DNA of 64,000 nt from Porphyromonadaceae bacterium W3.11 (GCA_030434245.1 JAUISX010000003.1:326001-390000), one strand, 5' to 3'; shown: positions 1 through 9,600, numbered from the stretch's first letter. Notes: a model not told the origin generated them from the letters alone. Numbers and translations are program-made.

Positions 1-333
1 CCTGCTCTCACAAAAGAGCAGAGAGAAAAGCTATACGAAAGTGTCCTTAAGGACTATCCTGAATGTACCAATAGGAGAGATCTCGTGGCAAAACTACGAA
101 AAGACCCATTCCTTAATGCCTTACAGATAAAGTATGCCTACGCAATGACCTGCCACAAATCTCAAGGAGGACAGTGGAAAGACGTGTACCTCAGCTTTGG
201 CTACCTCACACCGGAGATGATAGATCTATCTTTTTGTCGCTGGTTATACACAGCGATGACACGTGCTACCGAACACCTATATATAATTAATCCTCCAGAC
301 TTTATCTTCGGAACTAACGGGGAGTCTGAATGA
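1..333 (+). CDS. RecD-like superfamily 1 DNA helicase, C-terminal part (5' end outside the window)
   Basis: The reading frame is open from the first base and ends at a TGA at 331-333, so only the last 110 residues are present. The visible part holds the two C-terminal motifs of superfamily 1B helicases: an AYAMTCHKSQGGQW block (the UvrD_C_2 'T-x-HKSQG' motif V region) and LYTAMTRATEHLYII (motif VI, where the arginine contacts the ATP gamma-phosphate). In Bacteroidota such C-termini belong to ATP-dependent RecD-like helicases of about 450-750 residues, inferred to act in DNA repair or recombination. The start and the N-terminal Walker A motif cannot be seen, so the exact subfamily stays open. 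It is convergent with the next gene, with only a weak hairpin (CCTAT/ATAGG near 344-361) between them. Confidence 0.85.
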   Translation, partial: PALTKEQREKLYESVLKDYPECTNRRDLVAKLRKDPFLNALQIKYAYAMTCHKSQGGQWKDVYLSFGYLTPEMIDLSFCRWLYTAMTRATEHLYIINPPDFIFGTNGESE

Positions 334-368
334 GAGAAAAGCCCTATACCCAAGGATAGGAGACGGTA

Positions 369-3353
369 TTATAACGACTGGTAGATGACGGATTGGATAC
401 GCGTGCGAATATCTAGAGCAGAAAGTTTATTATTCCATCGTATCGGAGCGACTCGGTTACTCAAGAATATGTATATAATCTTATTTTCTGGGTCAATCCA
501 AAAACAGGTACCAGTAAAGCCTGTATGGCCAAAGGTCGTTCTAGGAGCCTCCATCGCTACCGCCCCACGCTTATTGCCTCGATGCCTATCAAATCCTAAC
601 GCATAAGGAGAGGTTGGGTGTTTGGCTGTAGTAAATGCTCTTACCGTTGCTCCATCAATGTAACGCTCCCCGCCATAGTAGCCACCATTTAATAGCATCT
701 GTAAGACCTTCGCCATATCTTCTGCATTACCAAAAAGACCAGCATTCCCCGAGACACCCCCAAGCATTGCCGCAGCTTCATCATCCACATCACCACGGAG
801 AGTCTGCTTTCTCAGGAAATCATCTCTTTGCCCCTCCGCTATCTCATTGACGTCGAACGAAGTATAGGGCTTGAACAGCAAACGACTAGCCCCAAGCGGA
901 TGAGCTATCTGCTCACTAAAAAGTTGGTTAAGTGGCTTCTCATATGCCTGCTCTAATATATCCTGAAGGAGCAAAAAATCAATGTCGCTATAACGATACC
1001 CCCGAGTCCTCCGATTAGCATCACGAATAGCCAGTTGAATAGAATCCCTCACATGGCTGCTAAGGTAGTATCCCTTAGCAAAACGTACAGGGAATTGAGA
1101 AGTAGAGTCCCGCTGCACCATTGTAGGCTCATATCGCCAATCTTTGCGTACCCATCCATCTCTGGCTATCTTTACAGGAAAGCCTGCTCTGGGGCGGTAA
1201 GTTAATAGAGGTGAGGTATAACTATTGGAATCAATCAAAGTAAAGTAAAAGCGAATCACTGCGGGCATACCACCCGTATGAAAAAGGAGGTCCGAAATAC
1301 GCACCCCCTCTTTGTTACTTCCTTTTAAATAAGCTAGGTGCTTTCCTATCCGATCCTGCACCGATAGTAGCTTAGCATCCTTTGCCATCATCACCAATGG
1401 TGTGGTCGCAACGGCTTTCGTCACACTAGCCAGATCATAAAGCGTCTCCGTACTATTGGGTTCCTTCTTGGCCGCATCTTTGTAGCCAAAAGCCTTACTA
1501 TACACTATATAACCATCTTTTGCCACCAAGACCTGACATCCAGGATATGCACCCTTAGCAATGCCCTCCTCAGCAATTCTATCTATACCTGCTAGGATGT
1601 CTTCATTCATACCCACTTTTTGGGGAGAAGCAAAGCTCAAACGAGTCTTGAGCGTCTCTAGACCTTCACCCTCTTTGAACAAAGGGGACAAATCTACTGG
1701 GAGCTTACCTCTAAATGATATCCCGCCCATGAGAGCTTCAGCCATAGAGCGCTGGGCCTCCACCTTAGTTTCATAACCCATCGCCACTACCGATGCTGAT
1801 TTTATCACGCGGTCATAATGAAGTGCTGTATATGGAGTTGTCATAAAGACCAATGCTACAGGGGTCTTTCTAGCCAACTCCTCTAACCCTGATGTAGGCC
1901 TAGCATTCTGTGATGTGACCACCACAATGACTTGGTCGTACTTCTGCAGCTGAGCAAAAACCTGACTTTGCTCTCCTGCGGACGCACCGCTCTTCAATGT
2001 ATATGAGTCTATTGGTGTATATTGCTTTAGAGTACTGTAAAGTGTACCACACCTGCTATTACCATATCTAAGTAAAGCAATCTTACGTCCTCCTAATTCT
2101 CTAATTGGCACTACACCTAATTCATTTTTAAGAAGAGTAACACCTGTTTGATTGATCTCCTTAAGTAAGTCAGCACTCCCCTTCGGCTTGATCTCACTCA
2201 AAAGATTAGCTGATGGCAGGGGATTATTCTTATTGACGTCTAGTAAATACTTCCATATTAATACCTTCCGACACCTACGTTCTACTTCAGCCTGAGAAAT
2301 CTCTCCCGCCTCCAATGCCTGTGATAATTCTCTCAAGGATGCGTATGGATTACTTGGAGCTAATAGGATATCATTTCCAGCCTTGAAAGCCTCGACAGCC
2401 ACGGAACTTCCTCCTACACCATCCAAAATCCCCTGCATCGCTAATCCATCGGTAAAAATCAATCCACCAAAGCCCATCTCATTTTGTAAGAGGTCTGTGG
2501 TAATCTTATGGCTAGCACTGGCTGCTCTACGTGAAGCATCTAAAGATGGTACAGTAAGATGAGCAGTCATGATGCCACCCATACCCCCTTCTATAAACCT
2601 TTTGAAAGGAACCAGCTCCAATGCCTGCAATTCACTCTGACTCTTATTAATAATAGGCAAAGCCTTATGAGAGTCCACGTTAGTATCACCATGACCAGGG
2701 AAATGCTTTGCAACAGCTAAGACTCCATTATCCTCAAGACCTTTTGCATATGCTAGAGTCAGTGTGGCTACTTTCTGTGGATTAGAGCCAAAACTCCTAG
2801 TCCCGATCACAGGATTTTGAGCGTTATTATTCACATCTGCCACAGGTGCAAAATTCACGTGAATGCCCATTCTCTTAGCTTCTTGAGCCACAGCAGCACC
2901 ATACTGCTCAGCTAAAGCTACGCTGTTAGCGGCTCCCACCATAATATTACGTGGCCAGCTCAGGGTATTAGAGAGCCTCATGCTCAGTCCCCACTCCCCA
3001 TCCATTGCCACAAGCATCGGAACCTTTGCGGACTGACGCATCTTATTAGTAAGTCTCAATTGAGCCTCGGGATGCCCCTTCTGCCACAGCACACCACCAA
3101 AGCCCTTTGCCACGAGTTTATCCCACTCAGCCTGAGAGGTCGCATCCTCTTTTGGCCATACCATAGGCATTATCAACTGAGCCAATTTCTCCTCACTATT
3201 CATGTCGCTCATGATTCTATCGGCATAAGCAGTTGCAGAAATCATTTGTTCTCTATTTTTCTGAAAGTTAGGGGTGTAACCCTGCTTACTTTGAGAAAAG
3301 ATAGGTGACTGAACAATGAATAAAAAGGTAAAAAAGAAGATAAACTGTCGCAT
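369..3353 (-). CDS. secreted GH3 beta-N-acetylglucosaminidase fused to a serine beta-lactamase-type domain
   Basis: This 994-residue protein has an N-terminal signal peptide (hydrophobic residues 4-19, cleavage probably after PIFS-Q) and should act in the periplasm or at the surface. Residues about 45-375 form a NagZ-like GH3 domain: KHFPGHGDTNVDSH (216-229) is the NagZ loop carrying the catalytic His/Asp dyad, and TDGLAM places the likely nucleophile at Asp302. Residues about 385-570 resemble the GH3 C-terminal domain. Residues about 580-994 form a class C beta-lactamase/esterase-like domain with S643-V-T-K646 as the Ser-x-x-Lys pair and YSD as the second motif. Such fusions are known in Bacteroidota; a role in peptidoglycan or muropeptide trimming is inferred, and the activity of the second domain is unknown. 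It stands alone, convergent with the helicase. Confidence 0.92.
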   Translation of the reverse strand: MRQFIFFFTFLFIVQSPIFSQSKQGYTPNFQKNREQMISATAYADRIMSDMNSEEKLAQLIMPMVWPKEDATSQAEWDKLVAKGFGGVLWQKGHPEAQLRLTNKMRQSAKVPMLVAMDGEWGLSMRLSNTLSWPRNIMVGAANSVALAEQYGAAVAQEAKRMGIHVNFAPVADVNNNAQNPVIGTRSFGSNPQKVATLTLAYAKGLEDNGVLAVAKHFPGHGDTNVDSHKALPIINKSQSELQALELVPFKRFIEGGMGGIMTAHLTVPSLDASRRAASASHKITTDLLQNEMGFGGLIFTDGLAMQGILDGVGGSSVAVEAFKAGNDILLAPSNPYASLRELSQALEAGEISQAEVERRCRKVLIWKYLLDVNKNNPLPSANLLSEIKPKGSADLLKEINQTGVTLLKNELGVVPIRELGGRKIALLRYGNSRCGTLYSTLKQYTPIDSYTLKSGASAGEQSQVFAQLQKYDQVIVVVTSQNARPTSGLEELARKTPVALVFMTTPYTALHYDRVIKSASVVAMGYETKVEAQRSMAEALMGGISFRGKLPVDLSPLFKEGEGLETLKTRLSFASPQKVGMNEDILAGIDRIAEEGIAKGAYPGCQVLVAKDGYIVYSKAFGYKDAAKKEPNSTETLYDLASVTKAVATTPLVMMAKDAKLLSVQDRIGKHLAYLKGSNKEGVRISDLLFHTGGMPAVIRFYFTLIDSNSYTSPLLTYRPRAGFPVKIARDGWVRKDWRYEPTMVQRDSTSQFPVRFAKGYYLSSHVRDSIQLAIRDANRRTRGYRYSDIDFLLLQDILEQAYEKPLNQLFSEQIAHPLGASRLLFKPYTSFDVNEIAEGQRDDFLRKQTLRGDVDDEAAAMLGGVSGNAGLFGNAEDMAKVLQMLLNGGYYGGERYIDGATVRAFTTAKHPTSPYALGFDRHRGNKRGAVAMEAPRTTFGHTGFTGTCFWIDPENKIIYIFLSNRVAPIRWNNKLSALDIRTRIQSVIYQSL

Positions 3354-3515
3354 ATTATATTGACCTACTTATTATACATGTATGGTGATAAACCCGCTTC
3401 ATATCAATACGAAGCACATCTTCAAAGATAACAAAATTTTGAAAGCTCTGAGTCGGTATTTAGGAAAAGAAGCTGTATGCTATTCTTGCACAATAGTAGC
3501 TTTAGTTATAAAAAT

Positions 3516-3569
3516 AAAGCACTCAGAAATAGTTTATTCATTATTCAAAAAAACTATTACTGAGTGCTT
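3516..3569 (-). terminator. Rho-independent terminator of tRNA-Val
   Basis: An imperfect long hairpin (AAAGCACTCAG paired with CTGAGTGCTT, extended by AATAGTTT/AAACTATT) lies 15 nt beyond the 3' end of tRNA-Val. On the minus strand it is followed by TTATTTTTATAAC, which fits an intrinsic terminator. Confidence 0.7.
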
Positions 3570-3583
3570 CATTAAAGATTATG

Positions 3584-3658
3584 TGAACCTTGGCAGACTC
3601 GAACTGCCGACCCCTACCCTGTCAAGGTAGTGCTCTAAACCAACTGAGCTAAAGATTC
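3584..3658 (-). tRNA. tRNA-Val (anticodon GAC)
   Basis: The minus strand folds into a 75-nt cloverleaf. The acceptor stem is GAATCTT/AAGGTTC, the D arm GCTCAGTTGGTTTAGAGC, the anticodon stem CTACC/GGTAG with loop TTGACAG (anticodon GAC, valine), and the T arm GGCAG-TTCGAGT-CTGCC. The discriminator is A and no CCA is encoded. A promoter lies just upstream and a hairpin terminator downstream, so it is a single-tRNA unit. Confidence 0.93.
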
Positions 3659-3673
3659 ATACTTAAGAGACCA

Positions 3674-3705
3674 CAAATATAGCTACATTCCTTCATCTCT
3701 CCAAA
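3674..3705 (-). promoter_or_regulatory. Bacteroidota-type promoter of tRNA-Val
   Basis: On the minus strand TTTG (3705-3702), a 20-nt spacer and TATATTTG (3681-3674) match the Bacteroidota sigma-ABfr consensus TTTG-N19/20-TAnnTTTG. The -7 box ends 15 nt before the tRNA-Val 5' end. Confidence 0.75.
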
Positions 3706-3809
3706 TCAGATACATTTTTTGCAAGATCAAATTTATGGAGACCCTTTTGTTATATAGTTAATTATACCTAAATTTAGTCATCCAATGAAAGTTTTAGGAC
3801 TACAGTACT

Positions 3810-4405
3810 ATGAAACGTATTCTTTATCTTATACTAATCCAATTGTTCCTAACATGTGTCATCTCTGTTAGTACTCTTTTGTCTCTAAGTTTTTGTCCTC
3901 CATTTATATGACACTGACAGGGGAGATAGGCTATCAATATTCTAAAGGGGAAACCTTTCAGCAGTCACAACTGCTACCTTTTGAGATGGATGTTCTTACG
4001 GGACAACTGGGGTTGAGTTGGACTGGTAGTTCCTTTGTATCCTTAGATTATTCTGTACGAGGGAATGCCTCATGGGTGAAGGCTAAAGAAATGCAAACCG
4101 TCAGCCAAATACGGGAACTTGAACAAAATTTCAAGAGTACTATTCTCCTCGGTGACGCATGGGGTATTACTGCAAATCTACAACATTACTATGATAAGAA
4201 TGAGAGAAGGGAACCATTAAATTTCCTATTTCTAGGTGCTGGGGTCTATTATAGTCATGATAAATATAGAGTACAGGTGGACCTTACTAATCTTACGAAT
4301 ATCAGAGAGCAACGCTTTGTGTGGCAAAATGGGATAAATAGAGGATTCAAGAGCACACAGTTACGTGGTAGAGAGGTCTTAATCACGTTGAAAATAAAGA
4401 AGTAA
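3810..4405 (+). pseudogene. decayed outer-membrane beta-barrel protein (TonB-receptor-like C-terminus)
   Basis: An ATG at 3810 opens a typical signal peptide (MKRILYLILIQLFLTC...) whose frame stops near 3905. A second frame, shifted by two bases and open from 3872 to 4405, encodes about 170 residues with alternating amphipathic strands and an ending (LRGREVLITLKIKK) like the final strand of Bacteroidota TonB-dependent or CarboxypepD-associated beta-barrels. A full protein of that class has 700-1000 residues, so the plug and most of the barrel are missing. The simplest reading is a large internal deletion that joined the leader to the last strands out of frame. An intact short porin using the TTG at 3893 is unlikely because it would lack a leader. 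Confidence 0.7.
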
Positions 4406-4456
4406 TAATTCTAGACGGAGTCTTTTTTTTCAGAAGAAGACATCCAGATGATGGGC

Positions 4457-4527
4457 AAAAATCTTCCTATAGGAAACAGTTCTCTTAGTCATATGAAAAA
4501 TTTCTGTTTCCTATAGGAAGGATTTTT
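4457..4527. repeat. TTCCTATAGGAA box repeat, locus A (long inverted repeat)
   Basis: Two arms, 4457-4479 and 4504-4527, are reverse complements over about 23 bp with a single-base indel. Each contains the palindrome TTCCTATAGGAA (4464-4475 and 4508-4519). The loop carries TTAGTCATATGAAAA (4485-4499), which also precedes the box at the two related loci near 21.2 kb and 40.3 kb. It sits between the 3' ends of the barrel pseudogene and the META lipoprotein gene and could also serve as a terminator. Confidence 0.7.
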
Positions 4528-4580
4528 ACTTCTTATAACGACAACACCGTTGCCTAAAAATTATGGACAAAGATTGATAG

Positions 4581-5438
4581 TTACTTTCGTGTAAGTACTA
4601 CAACTTCTTCTCCACCAGCATAGAAACTCACGGTCCCATCTTCATTCATATAGAAATGGTCAGCATCGGACAATGCTTTGGCTAGTGCTTGCTCTACATC
4701 CATATTCTCACACGCCATGCGAGTAGTCATAATAGCCTCTATATCAATCCATGTTGGGTCATAGTCTTCTGAATCTTCATCACTAAAACTTATGGATGAA
4801 GAGAAACTATTACAGCTCAGGTTCCCTCCAATGGAAAGCTTATCTATGTCAAAACCTATCACGGGTTCCTTCTGTAGTTTTTGCTCTTTGATGATAAGAT
4901 CTCCTACCTGAAGTACACTCCACTCACCATCTAGCTCAGAAGGCTTTATGATGGTTTGGTCCGAAAGTGATGGAGTGTTCAGATCATTTGTGTCTTGATT
5001 ACTAGAGATATCCTTCAGATCATCACTTCTTTTTTGGAGAACTAAGACTACAGCCTTATCCTCATCATACATCTTTAGTTCTTTGCCGTCTTTAGAGAGC
5101 TCAAATTTCTCCACCTTATTCAAGGCATTCTGAATACTCATCTCAACGTCAGAATGCTCACACAAAGATAGTGTAGAGGCGAGATCCTCTATCTCTATTT
5201 CATTGGGGTGATCGTCGGTGTCGATACTAGCAAAGATATTATTACATCCACTATTACCATAAATTGTTTTGCTCTCAGGATTTATGCCAATAAATGCATT
5301 TTCTAACTGGATCTGCTGTCCATTAGCCTCTATTATTGACCACTCTCCCTTAAGCTTCATCACTTGACTTTTTGATGAGCAACTACTAAGCATAAATACA
5401 CTAAGTATGATGCTGATTGTTATCCAAATTCGTTTCAT
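4581..5438 (-). CDS. lipoprotein with two META (HslJ-like) domains
   Basis: The protein begins MKRIWITISIILSVFMLSSC, a lipoprotein signal peptide with lipobox LSSC, so it is expected to be anchored in a membrane facing the periplasm or outside. Two copies of a META/HslJ-like module follow: LKGEWSIIEANGQQI...GNSGCNN near residues 30-130 and LDGEWSVLQVGDLII...GGNLSCNSF near 170-285. They are joined by a polar linker rich in Ser, Asp and Asn. META domains are linked to heat and antibiotic tolerance in enterobacteria, but the role here is unknown. The start at 5438 is preferred to the ATG at 5444 because a -7-like box (TAATTTTG, 5457-5450) lies only six bases upstream of the latter. Confidence 0.85.
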   Translation of the reverse strand: MKRIWITISIILSVFMLSSCSSKSQVMKLKGEWSIIEANGQQIQLENAFIGINPESKTIYGNSGCNNIFASIDTDDHPNEIEIEDLASTLSLCEHSDVEMSIQNALNKVEKFELSKDGKELKMYDEDKAVVLVLQKRSDDLKDISSNQDTNDLNTPSLSDQTIIKPSELDGEWSVLQVGDLIIKEQKLQKEPVIGFDIDKLSIGGNLSCNSFSSSISFSDEDSEDYDPTWIDIEAIMTTRMACENMDVEQALAKALSDADHFYMNEDGTVSFYAGGEEVVVLTRK

Positions 5439-5548
5439 ATACATTTATTCAAAATTAATATTCAGTTATGAATATTAATTTACAGATTACTATTTAGTTG
5501 GGATAATTTATTTCGTTGTATTTTCTTAATTATGATTTTTATATACAA

Positions 5549-5583
5549 AAAGCTCGTAGAGAAATGACTTCTCTACGAGCTTT
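5549..5583 (-). terminator. terminator of the fumarate reductase operon
   Basis: AAAGCTCGTAGAGAA (5549-5563) pairs perfectly with TTCTCTACGAGCTTT (5569-5583), giving a 15-bp stem with a short loop. On the minus strand it is followed by TTTGTATA. It lies about 40 nt after the frdB stop codon. Confidence 0.85.
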
Positions 5584-5620
5584 ATAATATTTCATCAGCT
5601 ATCTAAATGCTGATGCAGTA

Positions 5621-6376
5621 TCAGTCTTTGTTCTTAGCTTTGATGAACTCTCTATTCATACGTGCAATGTTGGAAATCGAAACCCCCTTAGGGCACTCAA
5701 CCTCACAAGCACGAGTATTAGTACAGTTACCAAAACCTAATTCGTCCATCTTTGCTACCATTCGTTTTACGCGACGAGCTGCCTCTGTACGTCCCTGTGG
5801 AAGCAATGCAAATTGGCTCACCTTAGCACTAACAAACAACATAGCTGAACCATTCTTACATGCAGCTACACAAGCACCACAACCGATACAAGAAGCAGCA
5901 TCAATAGCTAGCTCTGCTGTATCGTGCGAAATAGGAATAGCGTTACCATCAATCGCACTACCTGTATTAACCGAAACGAATCCACCTGCTTGTTGGATCT
6001 TATCAAACGATGTCCTATCAACCATAAGGTCACGAATGACAGGGAAACCAGCAGAACGCCATGGCTCAATAGTAATGGTATCACCATCATTGAACTTACG
6101 CATATGAAGCTGACAGGTAGTAATGAGATTATCTGGGCCGTGTGGGTGTCCATCAATGTAGAGAGAGCACATACCACAAATTCCTTCACGGCAGTCGTGA
6201 TCAAATACAATTGGCTCTTCACCTTCGTGAATCAATTGATTGTTAAGGATGTCTAGCATTTCTAAGAAGGAACTTCCTTGAGAAATATTAGCTAGATCAT
6301 AGGTAACGAAGCGCCCTTTATCTTTAGCACTTCTCTGTCTCCAGACCCTAACCTTTATATTTATATTCTTATCCAT
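5621..6376 (-). CDS. frdB: fumarate reductase/succinate dehydrogenase iron-sulfur subunit
   Basis: This subunit carries electrons between the flavoprotein and the membrane haem/quinone subunit of complex II. All three clusters are visible in the 251 residues: C62-x4-C67-x2-C70 with C88 for the 2Fe-2S centre, C163-x2-C166-x2-C169-x3-C173 for the 4Fe-4S centre, and C218-x5-C224-x3-C228 for the 3Fe-4S centre. It is the last gene of a three-gene operon, 43 nt after frdA, and is followed by a strong terminator. In Bacteroidales this enzyme usually works as a menaquinol:fumarate reductase in anaerobic respiration; the sdh or frd name cannot be settled from sequence alone. Confidence 0.96.
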   Translation of the reverse strand: MDKNINIKVRVWRQRSAKDKGRFVTYDLANISQGSSFLEMLDILNNQLIHEGEEPIVFDHDCREGICGMCSLYIDGHPHGPDNLITTCQLHMRKFNDGDTITIEPWRSAGFPVIRDLMVDRTSFDKIQQAGGFVSVNTGSAIDGNAIPISHDTAELAIDAASCIGCGACVAACKNGSAMLFVSAKVSQFALLPQGRTEAARRVKRMVAKMDELGFGNCTNTRACEVECPKGVSISNIARMNREFIKAKNKD

Positions 6377-6419
6377 AAAGTTTTTCTGTCTCTAAAATAG
6401 TCCTAAATAAGGGTTCGCA

Positions 6420-8360
6420 TTAAGATTTATAGTTACGCTGAGTACGTTCTATAAACTCATAATCAAGAGGTTCCTTGTACATAACAGGGGCCTTATTCTC
6501 TCCTTGGTAAGCCCAGCAAGAAACATATGCAAATAGATCATCATGACGTAGAGCTTCTCCTTCTGGAGTTTGGTGCTCTAGGCGGAAGTGTCCACCACAT
6601 GACTCAGCGCGATCCAGAGCATCGTGTGCCATCAATTCACCGATCTCAATAAAGTCAGCTAGACGAAGAGCCTTCTCTAACTCAATGTTTAAGTCAATTG
6701 CTTGGCCTGGGATACGGACATCTGTCCAGAATTCTTTCTTGATATCAGCAAGTAATTCGATTGCCTTCTTAAGACCTGCTTCATCACGTCCCATACCTAC
6801 GTACTCCCACATGATCTGTCCAAGCTTTTTGTGGATTTCATCAACGGTTTGCTTACCCTTGATATTCATAAGCTTATTGATCTTATCCATGACTTCCTTT
6901 TCAGCAGCTGCGAACTCAGGCAAATCTGTGCTGAAGCGTGGCACCTGAATCTGATCACTTAGATAATTCTGGATAGTATATGGTAGAATGAAGTATCCAT
7001 CGGCTAGACCTTGCATCAATGCTGATGCACCTAGTCTGTTAGCACCGTGGTCACTAAAGTTTGCCTCTCCAATCGCAAATAGACCTGGTATAGTGGTCAT
7101 CAGCTCGTAGTCTACCCATAATCCACCCATAGTATAGTGAATTGCTGGGAAGATCATCATTGGTGTCTCGTAAGGATTATCTGCTGTAATCTTTTCGTAC
7201 ATCTGGAATAGGTTACCATAACGCTCTGTTACGACATCCTTACCAAGTCTTTGGATTGGCTCTGCAAAGTCAAGATAAACAGCTTGTCCTGTACCAACGC
7301 CATATCCAGCATCACAACGCTCCTTAGCTGCACGGCTGGCAACGTCACGAGGTACAAGGTTACCAAAGGCTGGATAGCGACGCTCTAGGTAGTAATCGCG
7401 ATCTTCCTCTTTGATCTGAGTTGGACGAAGCTTGCCAGCACGGATAGCTTCAGCATCTTCAATTTTCTTTGGTACCCAGATACGACCGTCATTACGAAGC
7501 GACTCACTCATCAGTGTCAACTTACTCTGTTGATCACCGTGCTGTGGAATACATGTTGGGTGAATCTGAGCCATACATGGATTGCCGAAATAAGCACCTT
7601 TCTTGTAGCATTGCCAAGCAGCAGAACCATTACACTCCATAGCGTTAGAGCTTAGGAAGAAGGTATTACCATAACCTCCGGATGCGATCACAACTGCATG
7701 TGCTGAGAATCTCTTGAGCTTACCACTTACAAGATCACGTACTATGATACCACGTGCTCTTCCATCAATCATCACGAGCTCTACCATCTCATGGCGAGTA
7801 AATAGCTCTACCTTACCAAGACCTACTTGGCGTGAAAGAGCTGAATAAGCTCCAAGCAATAGTTGCTGACCTGTGATACCACGTGAGTAGAATGTACGTG
7901 ATACTTGAGCTCCACCAAATGAACGATTGGCTAGAGTACCACCATATTCACGAGCGAATGGTACACCCTGAGCTACACATTGGTCGATGATTGAGTTAGA
8001 TACCTCTGCTAGACGATAGACATTAGCCTCTCTAGCACGGTAGTCACCCCCCTTAATTGTATCGTAGAATAGACGATATACTGAGTCGCCATCATTCTGA
8101 TAGTTTTTAGCGGCATTGATACCACCCTGTGCTGCAATTGAGTGTGCACGGCGTGGTGAGTCCTGGATACAGAAGTTATAAACATGAAAGCCCATTTCTG
8201 CCAGTGATGCAGCTGCAGATGATCCTGCAAGACCTGTACCGACCACGATAACGTCGAGGCGGCGCTTATTGGCAGGGTTCACCAATTTCTGGTTAGCCTT
8301 ATACTTGCTCCACTTGCTTTCCAGTGGACCTTGAGGTATTTTTGCGTCTAATTGTGACAT
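6420..8360 (-). CDS. frdA: fumarate reductase/succinate dehydrogenase flavoprotein subunit
   Basis: This is the catalytic FAD subunit that interconverts fumarate and succinate. The Rossmann motif [17 protein letters not shown] is near residue 40. [14 protein letters not shown] carries the histidine that binds FAD covalently in this family, and [12 protein letters not shown] plus the [12 protein letters not shown] block are substrate-site regions. The length (646 residues) is normal for the Bacteroidota/epsilonproteobacterial type. The start at 8360 (MSQLDAKIP) fits the family better than the ATG at 8366. It lies 24 nt after frdC and is cotranscribed with frdC and frdB. Confidence 0.96.
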   Translation of the reverse strand: MSQLDAKIPQGPLESKWSKYKANQKLVNPANKRRLDVIVVGTGLAGSSAAASLAEMGFHVYNFCIQDSPRRAHSIAAQGGINAAKNYQNDGDSVYRLFYDTIKGGDYRAREANVYRLAEVSNSIIDQCVAQGVPFAREYGGTLANRSFGGAQVSRTFYSRGITGQQLLLGAYSALSRQVGLGKVELFTRHEMVELVMIDGRARGIIVRDLVSGKLKRFSAHAVVIASGGYGNTFFLSSNAMECNGSAAWQCYKKGAYFGNPCMAQIHPTCIPQHGDQQSKLTLMSESLRNDGRIWVPKKIEDAEAIRAGKLRPTQIKEEDRDYYLERRYPAFGNLVPRDVASRAAKERCDAGYGVGTGQAVYLDFAEPIQRLGKDVVTERYGNLFQMYEKITADNPYETPMMIFPAIHYTMGGLWVDYELMTTIPGLFAIGEANFSDHGANRLGASALMQGLADGYFILPYTIQNYLSDQIQVPRFSTDLPEFAAAEKEVMDKINKLMNIKGKQTVDEIHKKLGQIMWEYVGMGRDEAGLKKAIELLADIKKEFWTDVRIPGQAIDLNIELEKALRLADFIEIGELMAHDALDRAESCGGHFRLEHQTPEGEALRHDDLFAYVSCWAYQGENKAPVMYKEPLDYEFIERTQRNYKS

Positions 8361-8384
8361 ATACATTAACTAGCTTAAGATTGA

Positions 8385-9098
8385 TTAAAGAACTGGACTT
8401 AGATTTTTGCCACCAAGATGCCAGATAGCTCCAACACTATCCCATGCACCAGTGCTCTTGAGATAAAAGGCGATGGCAACAAATGCAAACATTACGCAAA
8501 TAAGAGTTGCTACAATGTAGCCAATTGTCTTAAGGCGTTTGTACCACTTAGCGTTATTCCATCCAATTGTCTGGAATGCACTCCAGAAACCGTGTGTTAG
8601 GTGTAACCAAATGAATATGAACCAAACAAGGTAGAGGATAACAATCCATAGGTTAGAGAACTGGAATAGGATCAAATCAAAGCCATTTGCTGATTCGCCA
8701 CCAGTCCACTCTTGTAATTGCATTTCACTCCAAAAGTGTGTTAGGTGCCATATAATTCCGCCTAATATGACTAGACCAAGAACAAACATATTCTTTGCAG
8801 TCCATTGCACTTCGCTCTTACCAGCCATAGCATACCTATCTGTACCACGTGCCTTACGGTTCTGTAGCGTAAGAATGATCGAGAAGATGATGTGTAGAAT
8901 GAAGAATAGTGCCAAAATCGGTACCATGAATTGAACGATCGCATTCGTGCCTAGGAAGTGGCAGATCCAATCATAACCATCTTTAGAAAAGACAGCAACA
9001 ACGTTCATTACCGAGTGGAAAAGCAGAAAAAAAATCAGACAAAGTCCAGTGACGCTCATCACTACTTTTCTGCCGATTGATGAATTAAATAACCACAT
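8385..9098 (-). CDS. frdC: fumarate reductase/succinate dehydrogenase cytochrome b subunit (b558 type)
   Basis: This 237-residue membrane anchor has about five hydrophobic segments. Conserved histidines lie in the helices (LLFHSVMN, LFILHIIF, WHLTHFWSE, WLHLTHGFW) as expected for the di-haem cytochrome b558 family, which exchanges electrons with menaquinol. It is the first gene of the operon frdC-frdA-frdB, with a clear promoter 50 nt upstream. Confidence 0.94.
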   Translation of the reverse strand: MWLFNSSIGRKVVMSVTGLCLIFFLLFHSVMNVVAVFSKDGYDWICHFLGTNAIVQFMVPILALFFILHIIFSIILTLQNRKARGTDRYAMAGKSEVQWTAKNMFVLGLVILGGIIWHLTHFWSEMQLQEWTGGESANGFDLILFQFSNLWIVILYLVWFIFIWLHLTHGFWSAFQTIGWNNAKWYKRLKTIGYIVATLICVMFAFVAIAFYLKSTGAWDSVGAIWHLGGKNLSPVL

Positions 9099-9146
9099 AT
9101 AACAGTAAAAAATCTAAAAAATTGGTTGATATTTCTTTGTACACTA

Positions 9147-9178
9147 CAAAGATAGATTTTTTAAGACTAATCAGCAAG
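9147..9178 (-). promoter_or_regulatory. promoter of the fumarate reductase operon
   Basis: On the minus strand CTTG (9178-9175), a 20-nt spacer and TATCTTTG (9154-9147) match the Bacteroidota consensus. The -7 box lies 48 nt upstream of the frdC start, leaving a leader of about 40 nt. Confidence 0.7.
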
Positions 9179-9482
9179 CTTTTAGACTTTAATTTTTATT
9201 TATTTCTTTAATCACTATTATTGATGATTTTTTATTGTCTTCTAGAGGGTTATAATTGAGCTCTATACTCATCTCACTTGTATGTTTCAATTGGGCTGTA
9301 TGACTCTAAGAGTATTCACAATTGCATTTTAATATAGTCTTCATCTCACATACGATGTCACGTACCTTAGTTCGTTGCTTGCAGCCATTTATTGCAATAA
9401 TTCTATCTCTGTCCGGCTCATGTATCTCATCTCTTATGCGAACTGCGTCAGTAGCATTAAGACTAATCTGCGAGAATGAAGA
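9179..9482. other. AT-rich spacer with an unidentified reading-frame remnant
   Basis: No gene can be supported here. A minus-strand frame (9482 down to 9306, ending ...KTILKCNCEYS) runs out of the IS256 element. In the sequence restored by removing the element, the same frame meets a stop codon a few bases upstream, so it looks like an old fragment and not a gene broken by this insertion. Confidence 0.4.
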
Positions 9483-9490
9483 TTCCGACC
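9483..9490. repeat. target site duplication, left copy (TTCCGACC)
   Basis: TTCCGACC lies directly before the left end of the IS256-family element and again directly after its right end (10928-10935). Eight base pairs is the usual duplication size for this family. Confidence 0.85.
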
Positions 9491-9600
9491 GGTAGTGTCC
9501 CCAAAAGTGTGTACGGCAGAATGCGTCTCTGAAAAGCAAACCTACATATTTTTTCGCTTTGTTTTCCATAAACATTAAAGATAGACCAATAAAGAATTAA

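Noticed and set aside
9306-9575. 89-residue frame spanning the left end of the IS256 element
   Set aside because: It crosses the element border and the target duplication, so it is a chimera created by the insertion. Without the element the frame is closed by a stop.
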